64,000 nt of DNA, taken from positions 9,872 to 73,871 of the forward strand of contig CAMPET010000129.1 in NCBI GenBank assembly GCA_946803715.1, written 5' to 3'. Positions 33,289 to 46,300 of the stretch are shown here, in pieces. Under the pieces are notes generated by a model. That model searched no databases. It was given only the letters and a program-made list of their open reading frames with translations, and was not told the origin of the DNA. A program made the translations under genes and the position numbers. How positions within the stretch are numbered: the first letter of the stretch is position 1; each line of letters begins with the position of its first letter. Origin of the DNA: Beroe ovata. Taxonomy: Eukaryota > Ctenophora > Nuda > Beroida > Beroidae.

Positions 33289-35290
33289 ATGATCATCATT
33301 GCTTTGCTCCTGAGTTTGGTGGACGGATTGAAAGGTTCAGATAGGGAAACATCTCCTGACACTTTGATGACAAACGGTGAGTGGCAGTAAATAGGAGATG
33401 ATTTTCAGCTTCTAAATCTAAATGATATTCCGCTCGCAGTGGCCAATGAGTATCATGATTGTTGTCCCTTTTAAATTTTAATCTGTCATATTGATTCTTT
33501 CCATCTTCAGGTGACTTAGTTGGCCGAAATTCCATCAGATTCTCAAATCTAACAGCACTTCTCACACCAAAATTCGAAAGATACGAACTCCTTGTCAGAT
33601 CATTATGTAAGTTCACGTTTTTTGGCTCAAAATAAGCGGATTTCTAAAGTTAGACGGTATTTTTAGGCGGTGAATACTGAATTGTCTTCCGGTCGGAATG
33701 GAATTCCTGATTCAATCCTTTATCTTGATGCGAGGAAAATCCGCTCGGAATAACGTATCACATATATTTGGAAATATTTTTCTTCCTTCTATTTATAGTA
33801 AATTCCTCTCTCAGCTAATACGATTCTCAAGCCCAATTTTCGTTACCGTGATGGATCGGAGGCTAGCTGGACACACCTACATTCCACAAAAGTATCCAAA
33901 TACTTTGTCTTGGTCCATCTCAATCGGAGCAATGTTGAGGATATTTCGAAAGGAGCAGTCCTGAAGGCATCCTTCAATCTGAAGAATGGTAAGCGAACTA
34001 TAGCAGTCAATAGTCAAACTTGGAGAAATTGAGTGTTAGAAATATGTTACTGGGGCTCCTTCACGAAACACTTGGGAAGACAGTTTTAGCTTTCCTGACT
34101 TCCATTTAGGAATTCCTAATTTGCGCATGCCCTCCTAAGCTTTTCGTAAAAATTACTTCTCATTTCTCAACTAGTTCTTCGGAAAATCAACTTGAGTAAC
34201 TTGATGCGTCCCAGTTCTCTTCATCAATTCTATGATCCTTTTCAGATCAGAAACCAGTGCTAATCGCTTCAACTAATGGTAGACGTCTAACAGACGCTAG
34301 GTCAGCATTCGTCCAATCACGTGACAGTTTATTGTCCCACGACACTTCACGATCACGTGGTTACCAGTCACGTGGCAAGCGATTGGTGAAGCGTGATATG
34401 AGTGACAATATGTCAGATGATTGGACCTCCAGTCAGAATCATCCGTGCTCATTGTAAGTGAAAATTTGAGAATGTTTCATCTAAGTTAGCTGCTCCCCAT
34501 GCATGAATTTCATGAATGAGGAAGACAAAGTCTCCCACATAAGTTCTTTACTCTACTTAGTCTCCCTACACTCTAAAAGCAAAAGTAATAACTTATCTTA
34601 TTCCTCACTTTACTCATTTTCTCTTCCCTCCCCAGACAAACGCTATACTTCAACCACAGAAAGGATAATCTACATCCCATGGAGCTGGATATCGGACAAT
34701 GCGTTGGTTCTTGTGCTTCAGCTATCACACTAAAACGCGGACAAGTCCCTAACCATACCAAATTTCAGGTACACGCGTCCTTATTAGGAATTTTCCCAAA
34801 TTTCCATCCATTGCCCTCTGATATATTGTATTCGCGTTCTTCTCTTGTTCCACCCCATCTCTATCCTTTGTTATAGTACACCTCAAACAAATCTATATTG
34901 CAAAATTTATTCTCCCGAATCTCACCTTCGACCCCCTCCCTCCTTCAGTTCAAAATGAAGATGTTAGATAGTAGTTCAACACATTTTCCCTGCTGTGTCC
35001 CAACAGAATACACATCAGTACGATACTTCGATTACCACACTGGTACCACGACAGTTTTTGAGGTACTCGTCAAAGATATTATGCTCCTTTATCAATACTT
35101 CCTCTCAGATAATAGTTTAATTGCCATAGCACCGCAGTGGATTTCCTATTTCAAAAAAACAGAACTTCTGTAGAGTGTAGACACATATGTTTTCAACTCT
35201 CTTATAATCATCTCTCATAGATCTCTCTCATCACTTAACCCCCCGTTCCCTCATCAGGACGCTAAAGTTACAAAATGTGGGTGCAGATAG
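33289..35290 (+). CDS. TGF-beta-superfamily-like secreted ligand, complete, 7 exons
   Basis: Predicted prepropeptide of 281 aa. Exons: 33289-33376, 33511-33606, 33815-33988, 34246-34453, 34636-34768, 34949-35062, 35258-35290, all phase-consistent. A signal peptide (MIIIALLLSLVDG) is followed by a prodomain containing KYFVLVHLN. The dibasic furin-like site KRLVKR is at 164-169, releasing a mature chain of about 112 residues. Seven cysteines follow the family pattern: C187, C211-x3-C215 (CVGSC, the C-x-G-x-C knot ring), C248-C249 (PCCVPTE) and C278-x-C280 ending CGCR-stop. NHT at 228 is a potential N-glycosylation site. C3-C4 spacing is near that of BMPs, but C1-C2 is about five residues shorter and the GW-x-x-WI core motif is missing, so subfamily is unclear. 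A bursicon/CTCK knot was considered, but the terminal CGCR and CCVPT favour TGF-beta. It should act extracellularly as a dimer on type I/II receptors. Confidence 0.8.
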
Positions 35291-36174
35291 GGGCTCACGC
35301 CAGTTCTAGCAACCGCTCTAGTCATAGTTAATTCGCTCTGCACGCCAGTGATATAGGAGAAAACACTGAAAGACTGTTGACATAAATAATATATTTCAAA
35401 CAAAACAAAAACTGAAAGGACTGAGATTGAGTGACTTTGTTCATCCTCGGTTTTTCCGACTTCAGGGACGAACATATGGAACACTCTGGATTCCTTGCGA
35501 ATCCTCAGTCTCATAGGGCGTGGTTGTGCCATGTTGATCATAGACCATTTGACACTTTTATAAACTGTAACATTATTTGAGAGTATTTGTAGTTTTGAAT
35601 GATATAATGTGATGCAAAAATAACGAATTATAGACTTTTTTAAAAGTACAAAAAACCGATGAGTTATATATTCTGGTTTGTATTAGACATTTGTTGTTAA
35701 TTAGGTTTTAATATGCGTGATGTGTTAATACCTTATCATGGAAGCTATTTCCAATTCCAGTCTGTCCCCTTCATTGACAAGATGGAAACATTCCTCATTG
35801 AACTGGAAATAGGTTGTTTTTTCATTCGAATGTATATTGTTTGGTTGTTTCATATGTATCGCAGGGCGAAAAGAACGATAGAAAAACCTTTTCTAGAATT
35901 TTCTCTTCTGTCGCCTGAATCAGGACATACCAAGTTGCATATTTTGTTATTTATTGTCATAGTTAGCATACGTAGTATTATGCTAATCATCATATTATAA
36001 GATTGCTTAATTTATTTTTCTATCTATTTTCACTGATATCCACTCTCAATTCGTTGATCGAGATCAAACTTGTTTTTTGAAAAAAAAATAATAAAATTTA
36101 TTTACAAAAATATGATTTCTGTCCAATCAATGTCCTTAAAAACTGCACATCAAACTCCACTAAATGTATATATA
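35291..36174. other. Intergenic, convergent 3' ends
   Basis: Lies between the 3' end of the TGF-beta-like gene (+) and the 3' end of the cysteine-repeat gene (-). AT-rich with AATAAA-like words on both strands; the AAAAATAATAAAATTTAT stretch near 36083 could serve as a poly(A) region. No gene seen. Confidence 0.45.
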
Positions 36175-39100
36175 TTAAACGTCCTGCGTGTAGTATTTTT
36201 CAGTCGTACACTTTTTGATGTAAGGACAAGTTTCACGGGGAGTTTTCTTGGCGTACGCCTCGCAGTCATCATGATTTTGGCTGACGCCCACGTAGCACCA
36301 AGGTGCTGAGTATTTCGCTGGATCAGGGTTCCTAGGCGAGGGTGATGAGGTTAAACACAAGGAAATGTTTCTAGAAGAAGTATCCATCTTCAAAGTTACA
36401 ACATGCACAAAATTAAATCGTTGCATCCATGTTTTGATTGGTAAAACGGTTTAAAATGATTGAGAACATTTGAGATTCCTCTCTCCGATGATAACATTCT
36501 CTATCAATTATTTACGCTCGGAATTGACCTCACCTGCAGTAGACAGATTTGAGTCCGTATTGTTCCATACCAGGATCATAGGCGTGAGTCCCCGGGTGTT
36601 TCGTTGGGAAATCATCATTCCACGACTATGGCAAGGGAGTGGGTGATGGAGTTAATGATAGGTGGGAAAAAGCAGACAAAAATTGGCATCTAACCATATA
36701 TTATGTTTAATGTTCATGAGATGACGTAACCATATATTATGTCAATGTTCATGTGATGACGTGACTGCTAGAGAGAACCTCGAAAGCTGAATATAGAAAT
36801 CCATGATTCTCTCACCTGACATGTGCAGTTGAATTTCTTGGTCAGGACGACTAAAACGGTTTTTGTGGCGTTGACCGTTGCCTCATCACCTCTGTAGTGG
36901 ATACCTATGGGGGGGGGTTAAACTTTGCTATGGTTAAATTTTCAAAAGGGGATTTTCGGCCTTGCTATCAGCCCCGCGTGCGAATGACAAATTTGAATAT
37001 TTCTGTAACAAGAGTTTATTTTTGCGTTTGTTTCATGTTAATTTCATTTTATAAATCCAACAATCCCACCATTTTCAGAGTAGCACTCGTGGTCCCAGAT
37101 ACACTGCGGAACACCACACGGGGAGAGCTGGCCGTCAGCGATGTAGCAACTGGGTACAGCATCGGCCTCGCCCGAGTCTGATCGGCACACGCCCGGACCT
37201 GTCGTGTGAGACAGAGAGAGGTAAGAGTAATTGTTTGTTCTTCGCGGGTATTATAGACTATTTCTGGGTGGGTAAAATGTGTGCGTGGGGATTGCAGAAA
37301 GAGGTAATTAGAGAGGAAATAGTGATAGTATGGAAAAAGTGATAGTATGGAACTCTCAGAAGAGAAATGTCTGTGATCCGAGGATGGGACTGTTTGTGGT
37401 ATAGTTTGTGGTACTGTTTGTGGTATAGTTTGTTTGGCATAGTTTGGGATAATAATTGGGATGGTTGAGTGAGTTTGAACTTAGGGGGTACCTACTACTG
37501 AATTACTAAAATGTCACGTTTTACGTAACGGAAGATAGATATGGCAAAGTAGCAACAAGTCTGCGCATCCCACCTGTAGAGTTTTTACACTCGTTCCCGA
37601 ACATATCGAAAGCTCGGTCCCCTTTGTACTCGAAGGCGTAGTCCTGAAAGGGGTCGACAAATGAGTAATGAGTTGCCTCATTTTCGAGTGACGCTTGACT
37701 CGAAATCATATCTCACATCTTATTTGAAAAGCAGTTTCGAATGGACGCCTGACTTCAGTTCCCGATGTTAGTCAATGTCGCACCCCTCCTCTTACCTTGA
37801 GGTAACAGTAGTTGTTGGTCATGACAGTGTAGAAAGACTGGGCAGCTAGGACTTGTTCCGTTTCAGCCTGTCCATCTCCCTTTACAAATGAAGCCCCTTT
37901 GCTGATGGTAATAGAATCGCCTGGCATGGGGAAGAGAAATAGATTAGAATTTGTTGTTTTGGTCTGGTTTAGCGCAGTCTTTGACTTTAATTCCCTCGAT
38001 TTGGTTACACTTTTCTCTGGATTTGGTTCTCTGGATTTGGTTACACTTTTCTCGAGATCCAAACCTTTGAAGTTTGCCTCCGAGTACAGGATCCATTCGC
38101 CCTGTGTAACTGTAACCGCGTCAAGTGCTTCAATTCCAGATGGTTTCTCAGTCTTACTGTCAATCAAAGTTCTTGGCATCTCTATGTTAATAAATAAGAT
38201 TGTTAGAGAGCAAAATGTTTACTTTGATATCGAGTATTTTGGTAAAAATGTATCGATGATGAGCCATAAATCGATCTTTTTGTCATGATTCAATGATCAT
38301 GCACGCTGATATCAGAAACCCATGGTCTTGTCAGTAATACTAACCTCCCTCAGTGGCTAAGAGTTGCAGTCCTGGGCCTTCACAGTCTGACTCTTTGGTT
38401 GATTGAGTTCCGTAGGTAGTTTGTGGATACCTGATGGATTAATGATCATTGATTATACTTTCAGTTGACTGAGACGATTATACGCTGGCACCACTCGCCN
38501 TTTCTGCTTGTTTGTGTTATGTTGAACAAACTCCACCCACACCTTCAAAGATTATTTTACTCGATCAGATCAGATTGCTTATTTGCTTGTAAATTTTTGA
38601 ATCAATTTCTACTACTTTCAAACGTTTCGGTACTAAAATCTGTCTAAAATCTCACGATTTACTAGCACTAGCAGGACCCGCGGCCTCCGGCCTCTGTTAT
38701 CCTGATAGGGCTATCCTATCTCAAGGTTACAATACAATGTTAGACCAATGGTAGTAATATCTGTTGAAGTGTTTATAGTAATCGAGTATTCCCGTCCATA
38801 TCTTCCTTGGTGATGTCTAAATGTTTTCCATTCTCAAGTGATGTCAGACGTGTAATGTTTTACATGCTCCCCGTTTTCGAGTGGTGTCAAGCGTCATGGG
38901 CATTCCAATCAGCATGCTTGATTGGGTACCGAGTGGTGTCAGATCTCGAGACCCGTAGTATATAAGGAAAACCGGACAGACATACATATATATATATATA
39001 TATATGAGGACCAATTATAAGTAGTAAGATAGGAGCAATAATAACTCAGCCTTGACACCACTTTACATTATACGCTGTCACCACTTTCCGTGCGCTGACC

Positions 39101-40294
39101 TCACTAAGCCTTGACACCACTTTACACCCCACACCAGTATGTTGACACCATTTCACACGACAACACAATGACACCACTCTATTGACACCACCCTGTGATA
39201 GTACATACGAGCAGGATTCGCAGGAGGTACTCTGTTCATCGCTTTGGTACTTGCCAAATCCGCAGTCGGTGCATTCTGTTGCGTTTCCTGTAGAAAATTT
39301 GGAATATTTCTCTTCCCTCGTCTCCAGGATTTCATCCTTGGCAAGGATTTTTGAGAACCGCGTGACGGTATTGAGAAGTGGACGGTATTTAGAAGTGGAC
39401 GGTATTTAGAAGTGGACGGTATTTAGAAGTGGACGGTATTTAGAAGTAGATTTCACAAGATCAATCTCAAATCCCACATCGCAATTCCCTACCTTGACTG
39501 GAGAAGGTTCCCGGTTGACAGGGTAGACAGTTCCATTCCTCGCCAGCCCATCCGGCAATACAGTAGTGGTCTGAGGGGGGGGGTGTGAATTGTGTGTGTG
39601 TGTGTGTGTGTGTGTACTGTGTGTTTGTGTGGGTGGGTGTAACACTCGTTAAAAGGTCAAGCGCTGTGGCCAGTTCTATCGATCTGTCAGATATGCTCGG
39701 ATGGGAAAGATCGATTTTTCTCTTGTCTTACATTCACACTCATCGCACGTCACACATGTCAAAATGACGATCACACACATCACACACTCACATGTGCACG
39801 TGTCCTCTGACTCAGCCCCTGGGAATTGAGTGTTGAGTCCGGGTGGACAGTCAGTACACTGTGTCTGTCCCTCCTGATCGTTGTACGTGTCCACAGCACA
39901 CTCCGTGCAGCTGGTCAGTCCTGTCTCTGTGTTGTACTGTCCTTTGGGACAGTTTGTACAGGATGCTGCTCCGCCTGTCTGTAGGGGAGAGAGGGGGACT
40001 AAAGATCACGTGACAGAAACACACATACAGGCACACACATACGTCACACACACAGTACACACGTCACACACGTATGCATAATGCATATGCACATGCAAGA
40101 CCACTCACACACAGACTCACACTCAGAGACACAGACACATACAAACAAACAAACAAACAAACAAACAGGCACACACAGGCAGACACACACTCATACACAC
40201 ACACTCATACACACTCATACGCACACTCATACACACACACAGACTCACACACAGATACACACACAGACACATAACCAGAAACACACACACACAA

Positions 40295-40339
<45 letters not shown>

Positions 40340-43300
40340 AACACACACAAACTCANNNNNNNNNNNNNNNNNNNNNNNNNNNNNNNNNNNNNNNNNNNNN
40401 NNNNNNNNNNNNNNNNNNNNNNNNNNNNNNNNNNNNNNNNNNNNNNNNNNNNNNNNNNNNNNNNNNNNNNNNNNNNNNNNNNNNNNNNNNNNNNNNNNNN
40501 NNNNNNNNNNNNNNNNNNNNNNNNNNNNNNNNNNNNNNNNNNNNNNNNNNNNNNNNNNNNNNNNNNNNNNNNNNNNNNCACACAAACACACACACACACA
40601 CACACACACACTCACTGAAAAGGTTCCAGCATCACACTCGTCACACTGAGTTGCCCCGGTCTGGTCAGCATAGGTTCCACCAGCACACGACACACACGAT
40701 GTCTGTCCTGTCTTGTCATTGGCTGTTCCTGGGTCACATGATGGACACGTGACTGTTCCTTCTTCGTTACTAGGGGAGGAGGGGGTGTTACTTTGGTGAT
40801 AAAGTGGTTTCTTGGCAACGTCGAAGTGGCGCTTATTGATGTTTTCCTGAGGTAAAGGTATTTTGAATCGCAGATTCATGGTTTCTCATTGATCAAGGGT
40901 CGTTTAATTTCGTACAATTCTCGGTGTACCTGTAAGATCCAGCTGCACACTCATCACAAGTCATCGATCCCTCATTCGATGCGTGATAACCTGTGATTGT
41001 GTGAGTGTGTTTGTTTTGATGCTCCAATGTTGCGTGAATATGAGATCAAAGTTTCAATTTTGCTCAACTTGAATTTCAATTTTTCGACAAATTGATCCAA
41101 TTATCACCTGCTCCGCAAGGCTCGCAGTGATCTTGTCCGGTTAGCTTGGTGGCTGTTCCAGCCTCACAGGGAGTACAGAGAGCTTGTCCAGTTTCGCTTG
41201 CATAGCTTCCACCCTCGCACTCCAGACACTCTGACTGACCTGGTGAATGTGGACACGTGTCAGTCACGTGACTGACCTGGTGAATGTGGACACGTGTCAG
41301 ACACGTGTCGGACACGTGTCAGACCGGGGGGGGGGGGCANCGGGGGGGTTGCATGATGGGCGGGGTGTTCATAAGAGAGTCACATATTGGGAACTGTGAG
41401 TTCCGCGAGTTTTATACTTATAGTCATGAGAATTTTGTGGTACTATGTTTTTTGAAGCTCAGTCCAGGTGGTAAATACTGAGACACTGAAGGTGAGTGTA
41501 GTCTTGGTTGCTATAGCAACCCACAATCTTTGGTTGCTATGGTAACCCACGTGTTTGGTTGTTGTAGTGTCCCGTCGCACAGGGCTCACAATCGATAGAA
41601 CCAGTCTTGTCGTTGTCGTACGTTCCCCGTGGACAATCCAGACAGTTGGACATGCCTCTCGCGGGGGCTGAAACAGATACCCTGTTCAGTTTCCTGTCTG
41701 TCATTCCGGGGAGTGGTTTTGCCCACATGGAAACATAGATGAGCCGAGTTTAAATTTGTTGAATATATTCAAAATCCATGAACGAATCCGAGTTTCAATT
41801 TATATTTTGTAGCACAATTATGTACCGTGAGTCCCCTGAGGGCACTGCTGACACTCTGTTGACCCGGTTGTGTTGGTATACTCTCCCTTCTCACATCTGG
41901 ATAAAGTGAAATGTAGACACACGTGTCCACGTGAGCATCACGATTAACACGTGATTACAATTGACACGTGATCATAATTGACAATTAATCATGATTGACA
42001 CGTTACCTGTAACAACTTCTCCCTCCACTTGCGTACTGGAATTGTCCTGAAATTTTGTGGGATCAGTTACCTATCACCAGATATAATTGGCCCAATTGGG
42101 CAGTCCATCTAGATCATTGTCATCTACTGCTGTTCCCATTTATGGCAAAGTTCCAAACCTGTTGGGCACTCATCGCAAGTGATGGCCCCGTTGTCGGCAG
42201 CAAAGTGTCCCGGGCTGCACTGATTACAGGATGATTGACCCCGGGCGTCCTGGGCACTCCCAGCACTGCACTCTTTGCACGTGGCAGCAGCCTCTTCGTC
42301 ACTGAATGTTCCGGCATCGCACAGGTTACACTCAGTAGCGCCCTCGCCGTCTGAAAGTGGCGTCAGATCTATTGTTCAGCGATGTTTTTTGCGGCGAATT
42401 TTTCTACATCGTGTTGTGGGATTAGGTGGTAAGAGAAGTTGTTTGCTCATCGAATACGAGGACCACTATAAATTACGATTCAGAAAGGTAAATGAGACTG
42501 TCACAGTAATATATGAGAGTCTCAGACAGACTTACTGTCGTAAGTTCCTGGTTGACAGGCAAGACAGGAAGTGGCGGCAGTCTCGTTGTTGTAGTGTCCC
42601 TTGCTGCAGAGCACACACTCGCTTTGACCTGGGAGAAGTTTGTTGTTCATGGGATGTTTCCATTCGTACTCCAACTTTTCTCGGTCCATTTTAAGTCCAT
42701 GTACGAATAAAACCGCACTCAGTTTTGGAGTGTGTGTTCAATAAGAAGCTCTCGACATTTGAAAACATTGCTTGGAAAAACTCGAAGTGACATTTGCATG
42801 TATCACCTGGTTGATCTTGATAGCTGCCTGGTGTACAGTTGTCACACTCAGTCATTCCTTCCTCAGCTATATTGGGGAGAGATAGTTTCAGAATAGTGTC
42901 ATCACTCGATAACATCACTCGAAAACATCACTCGATAACATCACTCTAACATCACTCTAACATCACTCGATAACGTCACTCTAACATCACTTTGATATGT
43001 GCGAGGCTTATCGAAGCGATGTCAAAGTGTCAACAATCTATTTTCACCACCGCTCTAGAAGTTTTGAGGACTCATTTTCGAAAGTTTTGGTTCCAATACT
43101 TTGATTTACGCGCCCCGTTTCTCACATAAGACTTTCTCATCTCCACTCTATCTTATGCAGTATATCATACCTGCATGAGTTCCAGCAACACAAGTCTCAC
43201 AGTGCACCTGACCGGTCTTGTCGTTAGCAGTCCCCTTGCCGCACTTCTGGCACTCGGCAAGTCCCTTGGTGGGCCCGTAAGTCCCCATCCCGCACTCCGT

Positions 43301-46300
43301 GCACTCTGTCATCCCGGTTGAGTCAGCGTAGTGTCCCTTGGCACATTTGTTACATGATGTCTGGCCTGTTTCGCCCTGGCTGGTACCTAAAGATGACGTG
43401 TTATCGGCTGAGTTTTCAGTTTTTTATTGATTTCCATCGCTCTGAGGTTCTCCTCTTACTTTGGAGCTCATAGAACATGATATGTCAACTTAATAAATTT
43501 CGTCGTGTTTCATCGAGTTTATACGAGTTATAGGTACACGATGGTATAATGGTATAATCCCCATTTTACCCACTATAGTTCATTAATTCAGTGTGTGAAT
43601 TCCTCATTTTTCTTCACTATAATTCAGTGGATACCCCTCCCCCAAATTACCTTTCTCACACGCACTACACGATATCTGCCCCTCTTCTCCCTGGGCAGAC
43701 CCGGCAGCACACGGAGTACACATGCTTGCTCCCTCCTCGCTCTGATACGAGCCCGCCGCGCAGGAATCACACAGCGTACTTCCGGTCTGCGGGTGTTGTA
43801 AGTGTTTTAAACCCGCAACCGTGTTATATATGATCAACCCGCCACACGCGGAAGGTTTGATTGTTCATGGATCGGAATTCGGAATTGATCATTCTCAGTC
43901 CCAATCTAATGTTCCACCCCAAAGTATCATTCAAATGCTCCAATGAGTGTCATCTTCAAATGCTCCAATGAGTGTCATGTTTTGATGCTCCACCCCAATG
44001 AGTGTCATGTTCTAATGTCCTACTCTCAGGTCTCACTCCCTAGTATACCTTGTCGGTGAAAGATCCCGCAGCGCACTTCAGACACGCCCCCTGGTGGGGC
44101 TTGTCATTGTATTCTCCCCGGGGACAGGCGATGCAGGATGTCTTGCTGTCGCTGCTGAACGTTCCTGCGGGATTGGCAGTTGTCATGTTGAGCTGCCATT
44201 GGATATGACACATTATTACTGTCCCCAATATATCAAGCGTCACGTTGCCAGGGCAACTCTATTTCTCTCGACTTTAGCCCTTATTTGGGTCCTAGCTGGT
44301 GCTGTATAGGACCCGCGTAAACCCACCTGCGTCACAAGCTGAACAGACGGACAGTCCCTCTGTGCGCGCCACGTATCCCACATCGCACTCATTGCACGTG
44401 GTAGATCCTGTTTCGTTGGTAACACTTCCTGTGGGAATCATAGAGGAGTGAGCTTCACCCAGAATGATGTTTCCAGGTCACATCGGTTTACCCCATTATC
44501 GAAATACCCCTGCTAATATCATTCTTATCCAACACATTACAATTTTCTGATCATACCTGGCTGACAGAGGGTGCAGGAGCTCTGGCCGATTTCGTTGTTG
44601 GCAGACCCGGCTGCGCATTCCTGGCACACCTCATTCCGGTCACCGTCCGAGAAGTGTCCCACATCACACTCCAGACATGTTGTCTGAAATAGTGGGATGT
44701 GAAGACGCCATGTGGTCTGGGGTCGGGTGTAAAGAAACACCGGTCTCACCCACAACCCTCACCTGACCCTCCCCTCGCTATATAATCCACTCCCTCACCC
44801 TTGGCATTCCTCACCATTTCACCCTCGACATTTTACCCTCGTGTCTCACCTCCTCACCATTTCACCCTCGCCCCTGCCCTCGGGTCTCACCATTTCCCCC
44901 TCGCCCCTGCCCTCTCACCTGACCCTCCTGGTCCTGGAACTGTCCGGGACCACAATCGTTGCAGGACGTCTGCCGGGTCTCGTTGTTAGCAGTTCCCGCA
45001 CTGCACAGCTCACACGCAGTGTTACTTTCACCCGTTGAGAATTGGCCACCACTACAGTCGTTACAGTACAGCTGGGTTGTTATAATCACGCGTGACACGT
45101 TACGTGACGTAACGTGACGTAACGCGACGTAACGTGACGTAACGCGACGTAACGTGACGTAACTCGACGTAACGTGACGTAGATGAACCATTCTCAGGGG
45201 TATGAAAAGAGCAGTACAAGGAATTGTGAGTGTAGGAGAGTTGGTTCGGTGGAAAAATTAGGGCGTTGAATCTATTGCGTATCGAATTTTTGCCCTAGCT
45301 TGCTTTCCTGAGCTTGCTGTCTGTGAAACGAGTCGCGTTTGGAGGGAGAAATGCAGCCCTAAAATGTAACCTAAAATGTAACTCTAAAATGTAACTTGTG
45401 TACATTTTAGGTGTACATTTGGTGTACAATATTTGTGTACATATGGTGTACCTGTCCTTCTTTGTCCTGGAATGTTCCTGGTCCACAAGATATGCAGTGA
45501 GTCTGTCCAGATTCTGAATAGAGTTTGTGTTCAACACACAGCCACACACGCTCACACACACACATACACAGTACACACACACACACACTCACACACACAT
45601 ACCTACACACCAACACACACGAGCACAACTCATACACACACACAACTCACGGTATTGGGATGACCCGGCAGGACAAGCCGGACAGGAAGACTGTCCGGTC
45701 ATGTTTTGTGCTGTCCCCTGTCCACAAGCGTAACACATCGTCTGTCCGGTTTCTTCCTGGTAGGTGCCAGCATCGCATGGCTCACACCTGATAGGTCACG
45801 TGAACATTGACGTTGCCATGGTAACGCGTTATGGTGACGTAATTTCTTGTCACGTGATGATTTCTCTCTTACTTGGTCTGACCACGGAGTTTCTGGTGAA
45901 ATCCCGCTGGACACGCAGTACACTGAGAGTTTCCTGATGGAAAATAGAGGAAAAATGAGGGAACTTCTTTTTTGAGTGGCCAAGAATCACAGGCCGCTAT
46001 CTTATCCATTATCCTTTTCCAGACATCCGAGATTGAATTATAATTGGGATTATTAGACAAACTCATTTGTTCTTTCTACCTTCTGTGTCGGTGTACGTTC
46101 CCTCTGGGCATTCGAGACATGCTTGTAATCCTTCTGTGTCTGCGTATTGACCTATGGGGAACGAGGGGGTTATATTTGGAAATCGGGCACGATATTGTAG
46201 ATGCTGACGTATATGATGGAAACAAATAGGAGGATGAGAAGACAGATTCGTCCTATTGATTTGGAAAAGGAGGTGACGACTATAGATTCTATGACATCTC

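Noticed and set aside
33289-35290. Bursicon/glycoprotein-hormone-type cystine knot
   Set aside because: GQCVGSCAS looks similar, but seven cysteines ending in CGCR-stop, a CCVPT pair and a furin-site prodomain fit TGF-beta better.
35713-36000. 95-codon hydrophobic open frame
   Set aside because: AT-rich intergenic sequence between convergent genes; hydrophobicity follows base composition.
40081-40879. Long open frames through the CA repeat and N gap
   Set aside because: Produced by dinucleotide repeats and Ns; only the exon 40616-40769 portion on the minus strand is real.
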